62,331 nucleotides of DNA from Bacillota bacterium (GTDB lineage: Bacteria; Bacillota; Clostridia; Oscillospirales; Ruminococcaceae). The stretch spans positions 1-62,331 of the forward strand of contig JAEWXO010000095.1 in the NCBI GenBank assembly GCA_023458875.1. The letters run 5' to 3'. Made by a program: the position numbers and the translations under genes. Positions within the stretch are counted from its first letter, which is position 1. Every line of letters begins with the position of its first letter. Under the pieces are notes generated by a model. That model was not told the origin of the DNA. It ran no database searches and was given only the letters and a program-made list of their open reading frames with translations. Below, piece by piece: positions 55,520-62,331 of the stretch.

Positions 55520-56371
55520 TTACAACCATTCCAGCATGGTCAGCATATACGACAGCATATAGTCATATGCCTTTTCTGAAAGATGTATTCCGTCTCCGCT
55601 TGAAAAGGAAGAAATAAGACAGTTATATTCATTTTTAAGATATTGTGCTGAGTTTATAAAATAAACATTTTTGTTTCTGATTTTTATAGCCATCTTACGT
55701 AGTGCTTCATTGTACTTATCAATTTTTTCATTCTGGGTAAAATCATTATCACTTGTAATCGGTGTTATCGCAGTTACAATTATAGTTGAATCAGGCGTTA
55801 CCTTAAGTATCTCATCTATGTTCTCTTCGTACACTTTTGTAAAGTCATCCTCAGAGAGAATATTTATATCATTCATTCCGAGAGAAATAAATATATATTC
55901 GGGCATTTTACGTTCAAGAATATCAAGAAGCTCCAATGAATAGCCCTGATAGCTGTACGTGTATGTAAAAAGATTTCTTGCGCCGACTGAGCCGACTGCA
56001 AGAACATTATCAGCCTTCATTCTGCCGTATACACTGTACCCCTTTGTTATAGAGTCACCTATTATGACTATATTGTCGAGATACTCCTTGTCTACAAGTG
56101 AAATATCATCCGGTTTGAAATCAACATCTATAAGATCAAGATTGTTATGGTCGGTATATTGCTGATTTTTATCAGTTGCAGCCGTCTCCGTAACCTGGAA
56201 ATCAGATGTGTCGATATTAGGAACAATCATAGGTGTTCCTGTAGTATTGTTTTTTTGCGTGCTTGTATTTTTGTCATTTTCGCTGTCATTATTACAAAAT
56301 CTGAAGAAAATAATTATTATCATTACAAGCGCCGTAATTACGAAAACCGGGCGCCGTTTATTACGTTTCAT
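55520..56371 (-). CDS. Membrane-anchored SGNH/GDSL-family hydrolase
   Basis: A 283-residue protein with one N-terminal helix (~9-25) and a Thr/Asn-rich linker. Block I is VIIGDSITKGYS (nucleophile Ser), block III is SLGMNDI (oxyanion Asn) and block V is DGIHLSEKAY (Asp and His), so the catalytic set is complete. Such proteins are esterases acting on cell-wall or polysaccharide acetyl groups; the substrate is not known. Start at 56371 follows AGGTGA. Confidence 0.85.
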   Translation of the reverse strand: MKRNKRRPVFVITALVMIIIIFFRFCNNDSENDKNTSTQKNNTTGTPMIVPNIDTSDFQVTETAATDKNQQYTDHNNLDLIDVDFKPDDISLVDKEYLDNIVIIGDSITKGYSVYGRMKADNVLAVGSVGARNLFTYTYSYQGYSLELLDILERKMPEYIFISLGMNDINILSEDDFTKVYEENIDEILKVTPDSTIIVTAITPITSDNDFTQNEKIDKYNEALRKMAIKIRNKNVYFINSAQYLKNEYNCLISSFSSGDGIHLSEKAYDYMLSYMLTMLEWL

Positions 56372-56582
56372 ACATTCACCTGCTCTGCAGTTATTCATAC
56401 AATTTATACACTTATTATTTTAATACTATAAATATCAACTGTCAAGTATATTTATTCATAATTATATTACATACTATTTACAGTTCATTTACAAAGTACA
56501 TAAAACCAGGTTTTAAGATTTTCCCTTTACTTATTTGCATCCTATAATACAAAATATCTGAATCATCCCTAAAAAAATAAAA

Positions 56583-56605
56583 TGCACCGGAATTATTCCG
56601 GTACA
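56583..56605 (-). terminator. Intrinsic terminator of uppP
   Basis: On the minus strand ACCGGAA and TTCCGGT form a stem followed by GCATTTTATTTTTTT, ~75 bases after uppP. The rest of 56372-56677 is AT-rich and shows no gene. Confidence 0.75.
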
Positions 56606-56677
56606 TAATCATACATCCCGATATGCCTTTTTTATGTATTATAATAAAATAAATCTGTAAAAATATTCAAAATACAA

Positions 56678-57505
56678 TTATTTTGTCAGGGCAAAATAAA
56701 CGAGTACCAGTATTCCGAGTACAATTCTATACCATCCGAATATCTTGAAATTATGTTTCTTTATATAGCTCATTAAGAATTTAATTACTATTACAGATAC
56801 TAAAAATGCAACAACCATTGCAACAAGAAGAGTTACTATCTGAGCTCCTGTAAAGTCAAATCCGAACTTTACTATTTTCAGAAGACTCGCGCCGAACATA
56901 ACAGGAATAGCAAGGAAAAAGGTAAACTCCGCGATTACTTCTCTTGAAACCCCTATTGCAAGACCACCCATTATTGTAGCACCAGATCTTGAGGTACCCG
57001 GGAAAACAGCAGCAAGCAGCTGAAATACTCCGACCAGAAACGCGTCCTTATATGTAATTTCTTCGAGACTTTTAACTCTTGAATTATGGTTTTTATTTTT
57101 ATTTTCAAGTAAAATAAATATGATACCTACGACAATAAGAACTATTGCAACAATAGCAGCCTTATAAAAAAGCTTGTCAAAAACATCTTCAAACAACAAC
57201 CCTATCACAGCTGCTGGAATACATGCCACAAGTATCTTAAACCATAACGTGAATATATCCTTTTTTATAACCGGTTTTTCTTTAAACGAAAACGGAAAAA
57301 TCTGTTTCCAGAACAACACAACTACAGCCATAATAGCACCAAGCTGAATAACAACATCAAACATTTCTTTAAATTCTTCTGACTGATCAAGCCGTATAAA
57401 TTCGTCAAGCAAAATAAGATGTCCTGTACTGCTGATAGGAAGCCACTCTGTTATACCCTCTACGATACCAAACAAAACGGCTTTTATGATTTCAATAAAC
57501 TCCAT
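56678..57505 (-). CDS. uppP: Undecaprenyl-diphosphatase (BacA type)
   Basis: A 275-residue multi-pass membrane phosphatase that recycles the peptidoglycan lipid carrier. Seen: GIVEGITEWLPISSTGHLIL with the (E/Q)XXXE motif and the first catalytic loop, and FPGTSRSGATIMGG with the Ser-Arg-Ser loop (~171-184). Length and hydrophobicity match. RBS AGGAAGAG precedes the ATG. Confidence 0.96.
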   Translation of the reverse strand: MEFIEIIKAVLFGIVEGITEWLPISSTGHLILLDEFIRLDQSEEFKEMFDVVIQLGAIMAVVVLFWKQIFPFSFKEKPVIKKDIFTLWFKILVACIPAAVIGLLFEDVFDKLFYKAAIVAIVLIVVGIIFILLENKNKNHNSRVKSLEEITYKDAFLVGVFQLLAAVFPGTSRSGATIMGGLAIGVSREVIAEFTFFLAIPVMFGASLLKIVKFGFDFTGAQIVTLLVAMVVAFLVSVIVIKFLMSYIKKHNFKIFGWYRIVLGILVLVYFALTK

Positions 57506-57598
57506 ATATGCACTCTTCCTTTACAAATATTTTTTCATATTTCCCTCATAAATAATATTAACATATTTTCTCATATTTGTCACTAAGTATTTTAAAAC

Positions 57599-58564
57599 TT
57601 ATTTCAGCAGATTACTGAACGCCACTATCATAGGCATAGTCGCTATCGATAACAGCGTAGTCACAGCAAATATCTCTGAGCTGTAAACATAATTTTTATC
57701 ATATTTAAGGCAGAAAAGTGTTGCCATTGCAGCAGTAGGTGCAGACATTGCAACAATTACTGTAAGCATAGGCTCTTCGCTTACATTTAACAGTCTGAAA
57801 AGAACTACTATTATAGCAGGAATTATTATTAATCTGATAGCCGAAACAAAATATATTCTTGGTTTTTTAACCGCAGAAATAATATTTACCTGTGCTATTG
57901 AACAGCCTGCAACGAGCATTGCAAGTGGTGTATTCAGGTCACTTATATAGACAAGTGCTTTCATAGGAATACTTTCAGCAATTATCTCTGTCATTTCAGA
58001 AGAAACAAATGCACGGAGGAGGAATGAGACAAGTCCCAGGAATATTGCAATAACAGAAGGAGACTTGAATGCCGAAACAATATTTTTTAAGCTCTTTACA
58101 CCTGACATCTGAATAACTCCATGTGTCCATGCAAGAAGATTAAATACTGTTATAAATGCCGTAAGATAAAAAACTCCATCAAGCCCGAGCAGAGCATTGA
58201 CAAGCGGTATCCCCATAAATCCGCAGTTTGAATAAACACTTGAAAACCTCTCAATGTCATATTCTCTTCCATCTTTTTTACGTATCAGCAGATATGATAA
58301 TGCTATAGCCAATAAAAATGCAACAACAGAAAGCACAAACGAAAGCAGCAGCCCATTCAGCAGCCTCTTATCAAATTCACGCTGATAAGAAACAAATATA
58401 ACAACAGGATTTACTACCTGCAATATAATATTTGACATCTCCTTTGAACCCTTTACTGATACAAGCTTCAGCTTAAAGCAAAGTATTCCCGCCAATATAA
58501 TAAGAAACATAATAACTGCCTGATTAAAAATAGTCAACGTTAAATTAATAAAAATCACCCTCAA
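57599..58564 (-). CDS. AEC-family (auxin efflux carrier-like) transporter
   Basis: A ~310-320 residue membrane transporter with about ten helices in two halves. The N-terminal half has NQAVIMFLIILAGILCFKLK and NIILQVVNPVVIFVSYQ; YSNCGFMGIPLVNALLG carries the family's conserved Asn/Gly/Pro segment and GCSIAQVNI begins the second half. Substrates in bacteria are organic acids such as malate or malonate; not decidable here. The start is uncertain: 58564 is a TTG that overlaps the best ribosome site (GAGGGTG), so translation may begin a dozen codons downstream. Confidence 0.85.
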   Translation of the reverse strand: MRVIFINLTLTIFNQAVIMFLIILAGILCFKLKLVSVKGSKEMSNIILQVVNPVVIFVSYQREFDKRLLNGLLLSFVLSVVAFLLAIALSYLLIRKKDGREYDIERFSSVYSNCGFMGIPLVNALLGLDGVFYLTAFITVFNLLAWTHGVIQMSGVKSLKNIVSAFKSPSVIAIFLGLVSFLLRAFVSSEMTEIIAESIPMKALVYISDLNTPLAMLVAGCSIAQVNIISAVKKPRIYFVSAIRLIIIPAIIVVLFRLLNVSEEPMLTVIVAMSAPTAAMATLFCLKYDKNYVYSSEIFAVTTLLSIATMPMIVAFSNLLK

Positions 58565-58599
58565 AATTATTTAAAAATCCTTCATGCCACTAACACAGC

Positions 58600-58675
58600 A
58601 AACGTATATACCCGAAGGTCAAAGGCGCGACCGGAAAGCCTGGTCGACTCCGCAGAGTCTAACCCCCTGCTCAAC
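58600..58675 (+). repeat. Dispersed element copy L
   Basis: Plus-oriented core in the AEC/dpaA divergent region. ACCCGAAGGTCAAAGGCGCG, hairpin 1 GACCGG AAAGC CTGGTC, hairpin 2 CGACTC CGCA GAGTCT. A second GAGTCGAAAC piece ~15 bases later suggests a local rearrangement. Confidence 0.75.
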
Positions 58676-58720
58676 TCATACCGAGTCGAAACATTCACCA
58701 TTCCCCATCCTTCAACATAA

Positions 58721-58747
58721 GATATTATATAATTACCTGTATACAAA
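58721..58747 (+). promoter_or_regulatory. Candidate mother-cell (sigma-E-like) promoter of dpaAB
   Basis: GATATT and TATACAAA separated by 13 bases resemble the sigma-E -35 and -10 elements of spore formers. It sits 32 bases upstream of dpaA, and dipicolinate synthase is a mother-cell function in known spore formers. The match is imperfect. Confidence 0.35.
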
Positions 58748-58779
58748 TATACCCGAAACCCGAACAATGGAGGCTCACT

Positions 58780-59658
58780 ATGAATAAGACATTTTTTGTT
58801 GCAGGCGGTGACCTGCGTCAGATCTACGCAGCTGAAAAACTTGCCGAAAACTTCTCAGTATATGTGACCGGGTTTGACCGGAACATAATAATACCTGAAA
58901 GTATAAATATAATAGATAACATATCATCCATACCGGAACGTGCAGATTATCTGCTGCTTCCTATGCCCGTATCCACAGACGGAATAACCCTCAACGCGCC
59001 GTACTGCAAAAGCAGTATACCGATAAATAATCTGACCTCCGCAATAAAAGAAAACGGAACAGTATTCGGAGGAAAAATAGAATATGATATTAAAAACATA
59101 TTTACATCCTCAAATCTTGAAGTTTCCGACTATCTTAACCGTGAAGAATTCAGCGTACTCAATGCTGTCCCAACAGCTGAAGGTGCCATACAGATAGCAT
59201 TTGAAGAGCTTGCAACAACAATTTACGGTTCCGAGGTACTTGTAATGGGGTTTGGAAGAATTTCGAAAATACTTATTAAAATTCTTAATTCTCTCGGTGC
59301 AAACGTTACGGTAACAGCACGAAAATATTATGATCTTACCTGGGCTGAAATAAACGGCTGCAAGACAATCCACATTTCCGATCTTGACAAATCCGTAAAC
59401 TCGTTTAATATTATTTTCAACACCATTCCATGCGTCATACTTAATGATATAATATTAAAAAAAATAAAAAAAGACTGTCTTGTAATCGACCTTGCCTCAA
59501 AGCCGGGCGGTGTTGATTTCAAAGCCGCATCAGAGCTTGGAGTCAAGGTTGTATGGGCATTGGGTCTTCCGGGAAAGGTTGCGCCTATAAGTGCCGGAAG
59601 AATAATTGCCGATACAGTAATGAACATTTTATCAGAAAGGGGGCTGACGTATGAATAA
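58780..59658 (+). CDS. dpaA: Dipicolinate synthase subunit A
   Basis: Oxidises dihydrodipicolinate to dipicolinate for the spore core, together with subunit B. The 292-residue protein has FFVAGGDLRQIYAAEKLAEN at the N-terminus and a Rossmann domain (~150-290) with VLVMGFGRISKILIKIL and LASKPGGVDF, as in SpoVFA. GGAGG precedes ATG. It overlaps dpaB by eight bases. Its presence implies the organism can make spores. Confidence 0.95.
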   Translation: MNKTFFVAGGDLRQIYAAEKLAENFSVYVTGFDRNIIIPESINIIDNISSIPERADYLLLPMPVSTDGITLNAPYCKSSIPINNLTSAIKENGTVFGGKIEYDIKNIFTSSNLEVSDYLNREEFSVLNAVPTAEGAIQIAFEELATTIYGSEVLVMGFGRISKILIKILNSLGANVTVTARKYYDLTWAEINGCKTIHISDLDKSVNSFNIIFNTIPCVILNDIILKKIKKDCLVIDLASKPGGVDFKAASELGVKVVWALGLPGKVAPISAGRIIADTVMNILSERGLTYE

Positions 59659-60232
59659 AATCAGCGGCCTTAAAGTAGGCTTTGTTATTACCGGTTCTTT
59701 TTGCACATTTTCAAGAGCACTCGAACAAATGCAGGTATTAAAGGATCTCGGTGCGGAAATTATACCGGTAATGTCGGAAAGAAGCAGTTCCATAGATACA
59801 AGATTCGGCACGGCAAACGAACATATTGAAAAAATAAAGCAGATAAGCGGCAAAGATATCATCTTTACCATTGACGCTGCCGAACCGATAGGCCCGAAAA
59901 ATTACACGGACATACTGCTCGTAGCACCATGCACCGGAAATACCCTTGCCAAGCTTGCCTACAGCATCACTGACAGTGCCGCCACAATGGCCGTAAAGTC
60001 ACATCTGAGAAATTCACGCCCGGTCGTAATAAATCTCGCAACCAACGATGCTCTTGCCGGTTCATTAAAAAACATAGGTTTTCTAATGAACACCAGAAAT
60101 TATTATTTCGTCCCGTTTTCACAGGACGACAGCACCAAAAAGCCGACATCACTCATTTCAGATTTTAAGCTTATTCCCGAAACACTTCTATCAGCTTTAA
60201 ACGGAAAACAGCTTCAGCCTGTCATTTTGTGA
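59651..60232 (+). CDS. dpaB: Dipicolinate synthase subunit B (flavoprotein-like)
   Basis: A 193-residue flavoprotein-fold subunit. GFVITGSFCTFSRALEQM at the N-terminus, DILLVAPCTGNTLAKLAYSITD in the middle (the flavoprotein decarboxylase-like PCTGN motif) and VVINLATNDALAGS match SpoVFB. GGGGG lies seven bases ahead of its ATG inside dpaA. Two repeat copies, M and N, follow directly. Confidence 0.95.
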   Translation: MNKISGLKVGFVITGSFCTFSRALEQMQVLKDLGAEIIPVMSERSSSIDTRFGTANEHIEKIKQISGKDIIFTIDAAEPIGPKNYTDILLVAPCTGNTLAKLAYSITDSAATMAVKSHLRNSRPVVINLATNDALAGSLKNIGFLMNTRNYYFVPFSQDDSTKKPTSLISDFKLIPETLLSALNGKQLQPVIL

Positions 60233-60308
60233 GTATAATAACAACATTCAGTCTTTTAATTCTATCACAAATTACTATGAAAATCAATAACAGAAAAATA
60301 ACAATTGT

Positions 60309-60365
60309 TATATACCCGAGTGCGCAGAGCTTTCCGGTCGACTCGCGCAGAGTCGAAACCCCTGC
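60309..60365 (+). repeat. Dispersed element copy M (rearranged)
   Basis: A short copy where the 5' half of hairpin 1 is replaced by GAGCTTTCCGGTCG, which reads like an inverted fragment. Hairpin 2 CGACTCGCGCAGAGTCG and CCCCTG are kept. Confidence 0.6.
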
Positions 60366-60389
60366 TAAATTAACCGCGGTCTCTAAATG

Positions 60390-60488
60390 CTAACGTATGT
60401 GCCCGAAGTTCCAGGGTGACCGGAAAGTCCTGGCCGACTCCGCAGAGTCGAAGTCCATGAACAAATTAATAACTTTCTAAATAATAAC
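60390..60488 (+). repeat. Dispersed element copy N
   Basis: Copy in tandem with M, 3' of dpaB and co-oriented. CCAGGGTGACCGG AAAG TCCTGG and hairpin 2 CGACTC CGCA GAGTCG; right end retains ATTAATAACTT and a degenerate AATAATAAC. Confidence 0.75.
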
Positions 60489-60496
60489 GAAAAACC

Positions 60497-60534
60497 ACCT
60501 TTACATTCTGAAGTTAATATCAGAATGTAAAGGT
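60497..60534. terminator. Intrinsic terminator of the small unknown gene
   Basis: A perfect 15-base stem ACCTTTACATTCTGA / TCAGAATGTAAAGGT around eight bases, with GGTTTTTCG on the minus-strand exit side. It may also stop dpaAB transcripts. Confidence 0.8.
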
Positions 60535-60543
60535 GTCTTTCAT

Positions 60544-60837
60544 TTACAAATCCTGCAGATCCGCAGCAGTCATATCATTCTCTATATTATCTCTTGCAAG
60601 ATCATTATCAATAACCGGATATACATCTGATATAGGATCTTCTTCTGTTATAGGATCTTTCTCAGAATGAGATCCCCCGTGATAAACCTTTTGTGAGGGA
60701 GAGTGTGTTCCGGCTATAATAGGATTTGCGCTTTTATTTCCATGCTTTGCTTTTCCCTGAATTTCAGGAACCGGCGCTACATCGTTTTTTTGTTTTTTTT
60801 CAGTAATTTCGGGGCGTTTCATACCCTGTTTGGCCAT
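60544..60837 (-). CDS. Small hydrophilic protein of unknown function (97 aa)
   Basis: No known domain recognised. It is Pro-, Lys-, Asn- and Asp-rich with no hydrophobic core or membrane segment, so probably intrinsically disordered. Regular-looking parts are VPEIQGKAKHG, NPIIAGTHSP, KVYHGG and a C-terminal YPVIDNDLARDN helix. It has an excellent ribosome site (GAGGTGA, five bases to ATG 60837) and its own terminator, which argue for a real gene. It lies beside dpaAB; a spore-related role is only a guess. Confidence 0.65.
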   Translation of the reverse strand: MAKQGMKRPEITEKKQKNDVAPVPEIQGKAKHGNKSANPIIAGTHSPSQKVYHGGSHSEKDPITEEDPISDVYPVIDNDLARDNIENDMTAADLQDL

Positions 60838-60985
60838 ATTAATCACCTCGGAGATATTATGCCCTGTTTTGATTTAAAAACTCATGGCTGAAAAAAATTT
60901 ATCGTTTTTTTAAAGATACTTATCATCTGTATTTTCGGAAACTTATAGAATTGGGACATGACTTCCGTAGGTGACTATTGTTTTA

Positions 60986-62207
60986 TTATTGTATCTCAGC
61001 AAAATACAGCTTCATTTTATTGTATATTATCTGTCTTAATTCTTCATCAGAAATATCAGGATTCTGATAAATCTCATCGTATATCATATTAGTCAGTTTT
61101 TGATATAATATAGAATCAATAAAGCTTCCTTCCATGAAAGAATCAAATTTTTCTTTAATATCACCAGGTACTTCTGAATTAGTATTCAGTGATTTTAATG
61201 CGTATAATTCTTCAGTGTTTTTCCAAGAGATTTATAGCATGCTTTAATAAATTCCCAGGCAGCATCTTTATTTTCGCAATTATCCATAATTGAAAAGCTT
61301 ATCTGAGGAGATACGAGTCCCATGTGAAATTTTTTTTCGTCACTATTATTGATGATTGTCTCACCTTACGGAAGAACACCCATCTTACATGATTTACGAC
61401 CATCATTAAGTTCTATTCCTGTATCGGTAATGTTTCCGTTATCAAAAGTTTTTACAGTACGCTTTTCTTCAAAAATTCCTTCAACATATACTATGTCATT
61501 CTGAACGAAACAATCATCTATCCTGTCTGCTTTAATTTCATATACAATTTCATTATTCTGATCAGGAATAAATACCGCATTATATTTTCCAAAGGAATTG
61601 CTCAGATATGCGGTACATCCATATTTCCCCATGAAACAGGCGAAAATGCTGTTCTCTTTAAAATCGTCAGATTTTATTATCAATTCTGTTTTATCGTCAT
61701 AAAAAGCTGATATTCCTTCAGAATTTGAGAAAATAATTTTATCTGATTCTGTAATACCATAGACCTCATCACAGTTCTGAATTTCTGTCATGCTAACAAT
61801 ACTACCGTTTTTGTCAAGCTCATCAACCGGATATTTTCCGGATTCTTTTCCAATAAGAATAATATTTCCTTTGCTGCCTATAAAAATATCATCAACACTC
61901 TCAGAAATGATTTTATTTTTTCTCCGACAAACATTACTTCTGTCGTCGGATTATTACTTTTTTCAGAAAGGACGCAATATATTTCGTTTTCAGGAGACGC
62001 TGTTATCATATATGGTTTAAAAGTTACTTCATTTGATTCATAAGCAGCATCAACACTTTCTTCATAAACCAGTTTATCAGAATAAACCTCAATCTTTGCT
62101 GAAGGCGAATCCGTATTCAGTATATAAATTTTATCACGGACTTCAAAGTCCTGAGGATAAAAATCAAGTTCGGTTTTTTCTATCTGACTTCCGTTCTGGT
62201 CATAGTA
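60986..62207 (-). pseudogene. Decayed, 5'-truncated paralogue of the propeller/solute-binding lipoprotein
   Basis: Homologous to the gene at 39932-43150. Reading all frames on the minus strand gives propeller-like sequence from ~62207 (YYDQNGSQIEKTELDFY), a frameshift in an A-rich run near 61915, propeller sequence to ~61400, then a jump into the end of the solute-binding domain: an in-frame TAA at ~61366, KDAAWEFIKACY near 61250 (KDGAWEFVREL in the intact gene), another frameshift near 61225, and a tail ending at 60986. Most of the solute-binding domain and the whole N-terminus are missing. So it has one stop, two frameshifts, an internal deletion and a truncated 5' end at the window's edge junction. 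Confidence 0.8.
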
Positions 62208-62331
62208 ACACCCTGGGTGTAAATACTATTTCAGCCGAAACTGTCATGCGTGCTGTTGCCGATTGTAGCCTTCGCTGAACTTAAAAACAGAGATTGTCTC
62301 CAGATGATCTCTGTTTACTTTTTGTATACCG
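62208..62331 (+). other. Distinct edge segment with the 3' end of an unidentified reading frame and a terminator
   Basis: At ~62208 homology to the propeller pseudogene stops abruptly. The next ~70 bases have higher GC and could encode the tail of a plus-strand protein ending ISAETVMRAVADCSLR at 62278, followed by a hairpin AAACAGAGA / TCTCTGTTT (62285-62316). I cannot identify the protein. This may be the border of an inserted element. Confidence 0.4.
62285..62316. terminator. Hairpin at the right edge, probable terminator
   Basis: Nine-base arms AAACAGAGA and TCTCTGTTT, seven bases after the stop of the edge reading frame, followed by ACTTTTTG. Confidence 0.55.

Noticed and set aside
2675..60488. 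CRISPR array
   Set aside because: The repeat units are scattered kilobases apart between genes, with no regular spacers and no cas genes.
62033..62278. An 81-codon plus-strand protein at the right edge
   Set aside because: Most of it is antisense to the propeller pseudogene; only the last ~22 codons could belong to a different gene cut by the junction.

Overview
The window looks like a low-GC, spore-forming, cellulosome-producing Firmicute of the Ruminococcaceae, closest in style to fibrolytic Ruminococcus (inference). Supporting evidence: four intact proteins or degraded genes carry type I dockerin repeats (GH2, GH43, GH9, a papain-like protease, plus a GH9 pseudogene), together with AGGAGG-type ribosome sites, sigma-A promoters with 17-base spacers, a T-box leader, a catabolite-repression (cre) site and a dipicolinate synthase operon. 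No scaffoldin or cohesin, tRNA, rRNA or CRISPR array is visible.

Layout. 1-1.9 kb: an AbiL/RloB-type ATPase plus TOPRIM-like defence pair, with the RloB-like gene cut off at a GC-rich edge. 2.2-6.7 kb: HD phosphohydrolase, queA-tgt (queuosine), mntP and a HAD phosphatase. 6.9-8.8 kb: two membrane proteins. 8.9-12.7 kb: T-box-controlled pheST. 12.8-27.3 kb: a plant-fibre block with a 1728-residue GH2 enzyme (LamG inserted in its barrel, two dockerins), a divergent CBM22-dockerin-GH43 enzyme, an inactivated GH9 copy and an intact CBM4-GH9-dockerin cellulase. 27.5-31.2 kb: pgk-tpiA-gpmI. 31.4-37.7 kb: a dockerin-tagged papain-like protease followed by a two-component system whose kinase has a strange P/T/Q- and Y/W/N-rich external region. 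37.9-48.0 kb: a six-gene minus-strand operon that joins two sugar-type ABC permeases, an HlyD-like adaptor, a MacB-core-like membrane protein and two propeller lipoproteins, one fused to a solute-binding domain; no ATPase is encoded. 48.5-51.2 kb: a PAS-GGDEF-hybrid kinase. 51.8-60.2 kb: oadGB, a VanY-like carboxypeptidase, hpt, an SGNH hydrolase, uppP, an AEC transporter and dpaAB. 60.5-62.3 kb: a small conserved-looking unknown protein and a decayed copy of the propeller/solute-binding gene, ending at a second edge of different character.

The most striking unexplained feature is a dispersed intergenic element present in at least 14 copies (A-N). Full copies are about 125-134 bases, with terminal inverted repeats close to GTTACTATTCAGCCA and a GC-rich core that folds as two adjacent hairpins closed by an outer CAGGG/CCCTG stem. 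Stem changes between copies are compensatory, and 12 of 14 copies lie just 3' of a gene in the same orientation. It may be a MITE-like mobile element, a structured RNA 3' module, or both. The second candidate for an undescribed system is the six-gene mixed importer/exporter-like operon, which has a decayed paralogue of its largest gene 18 kb away.
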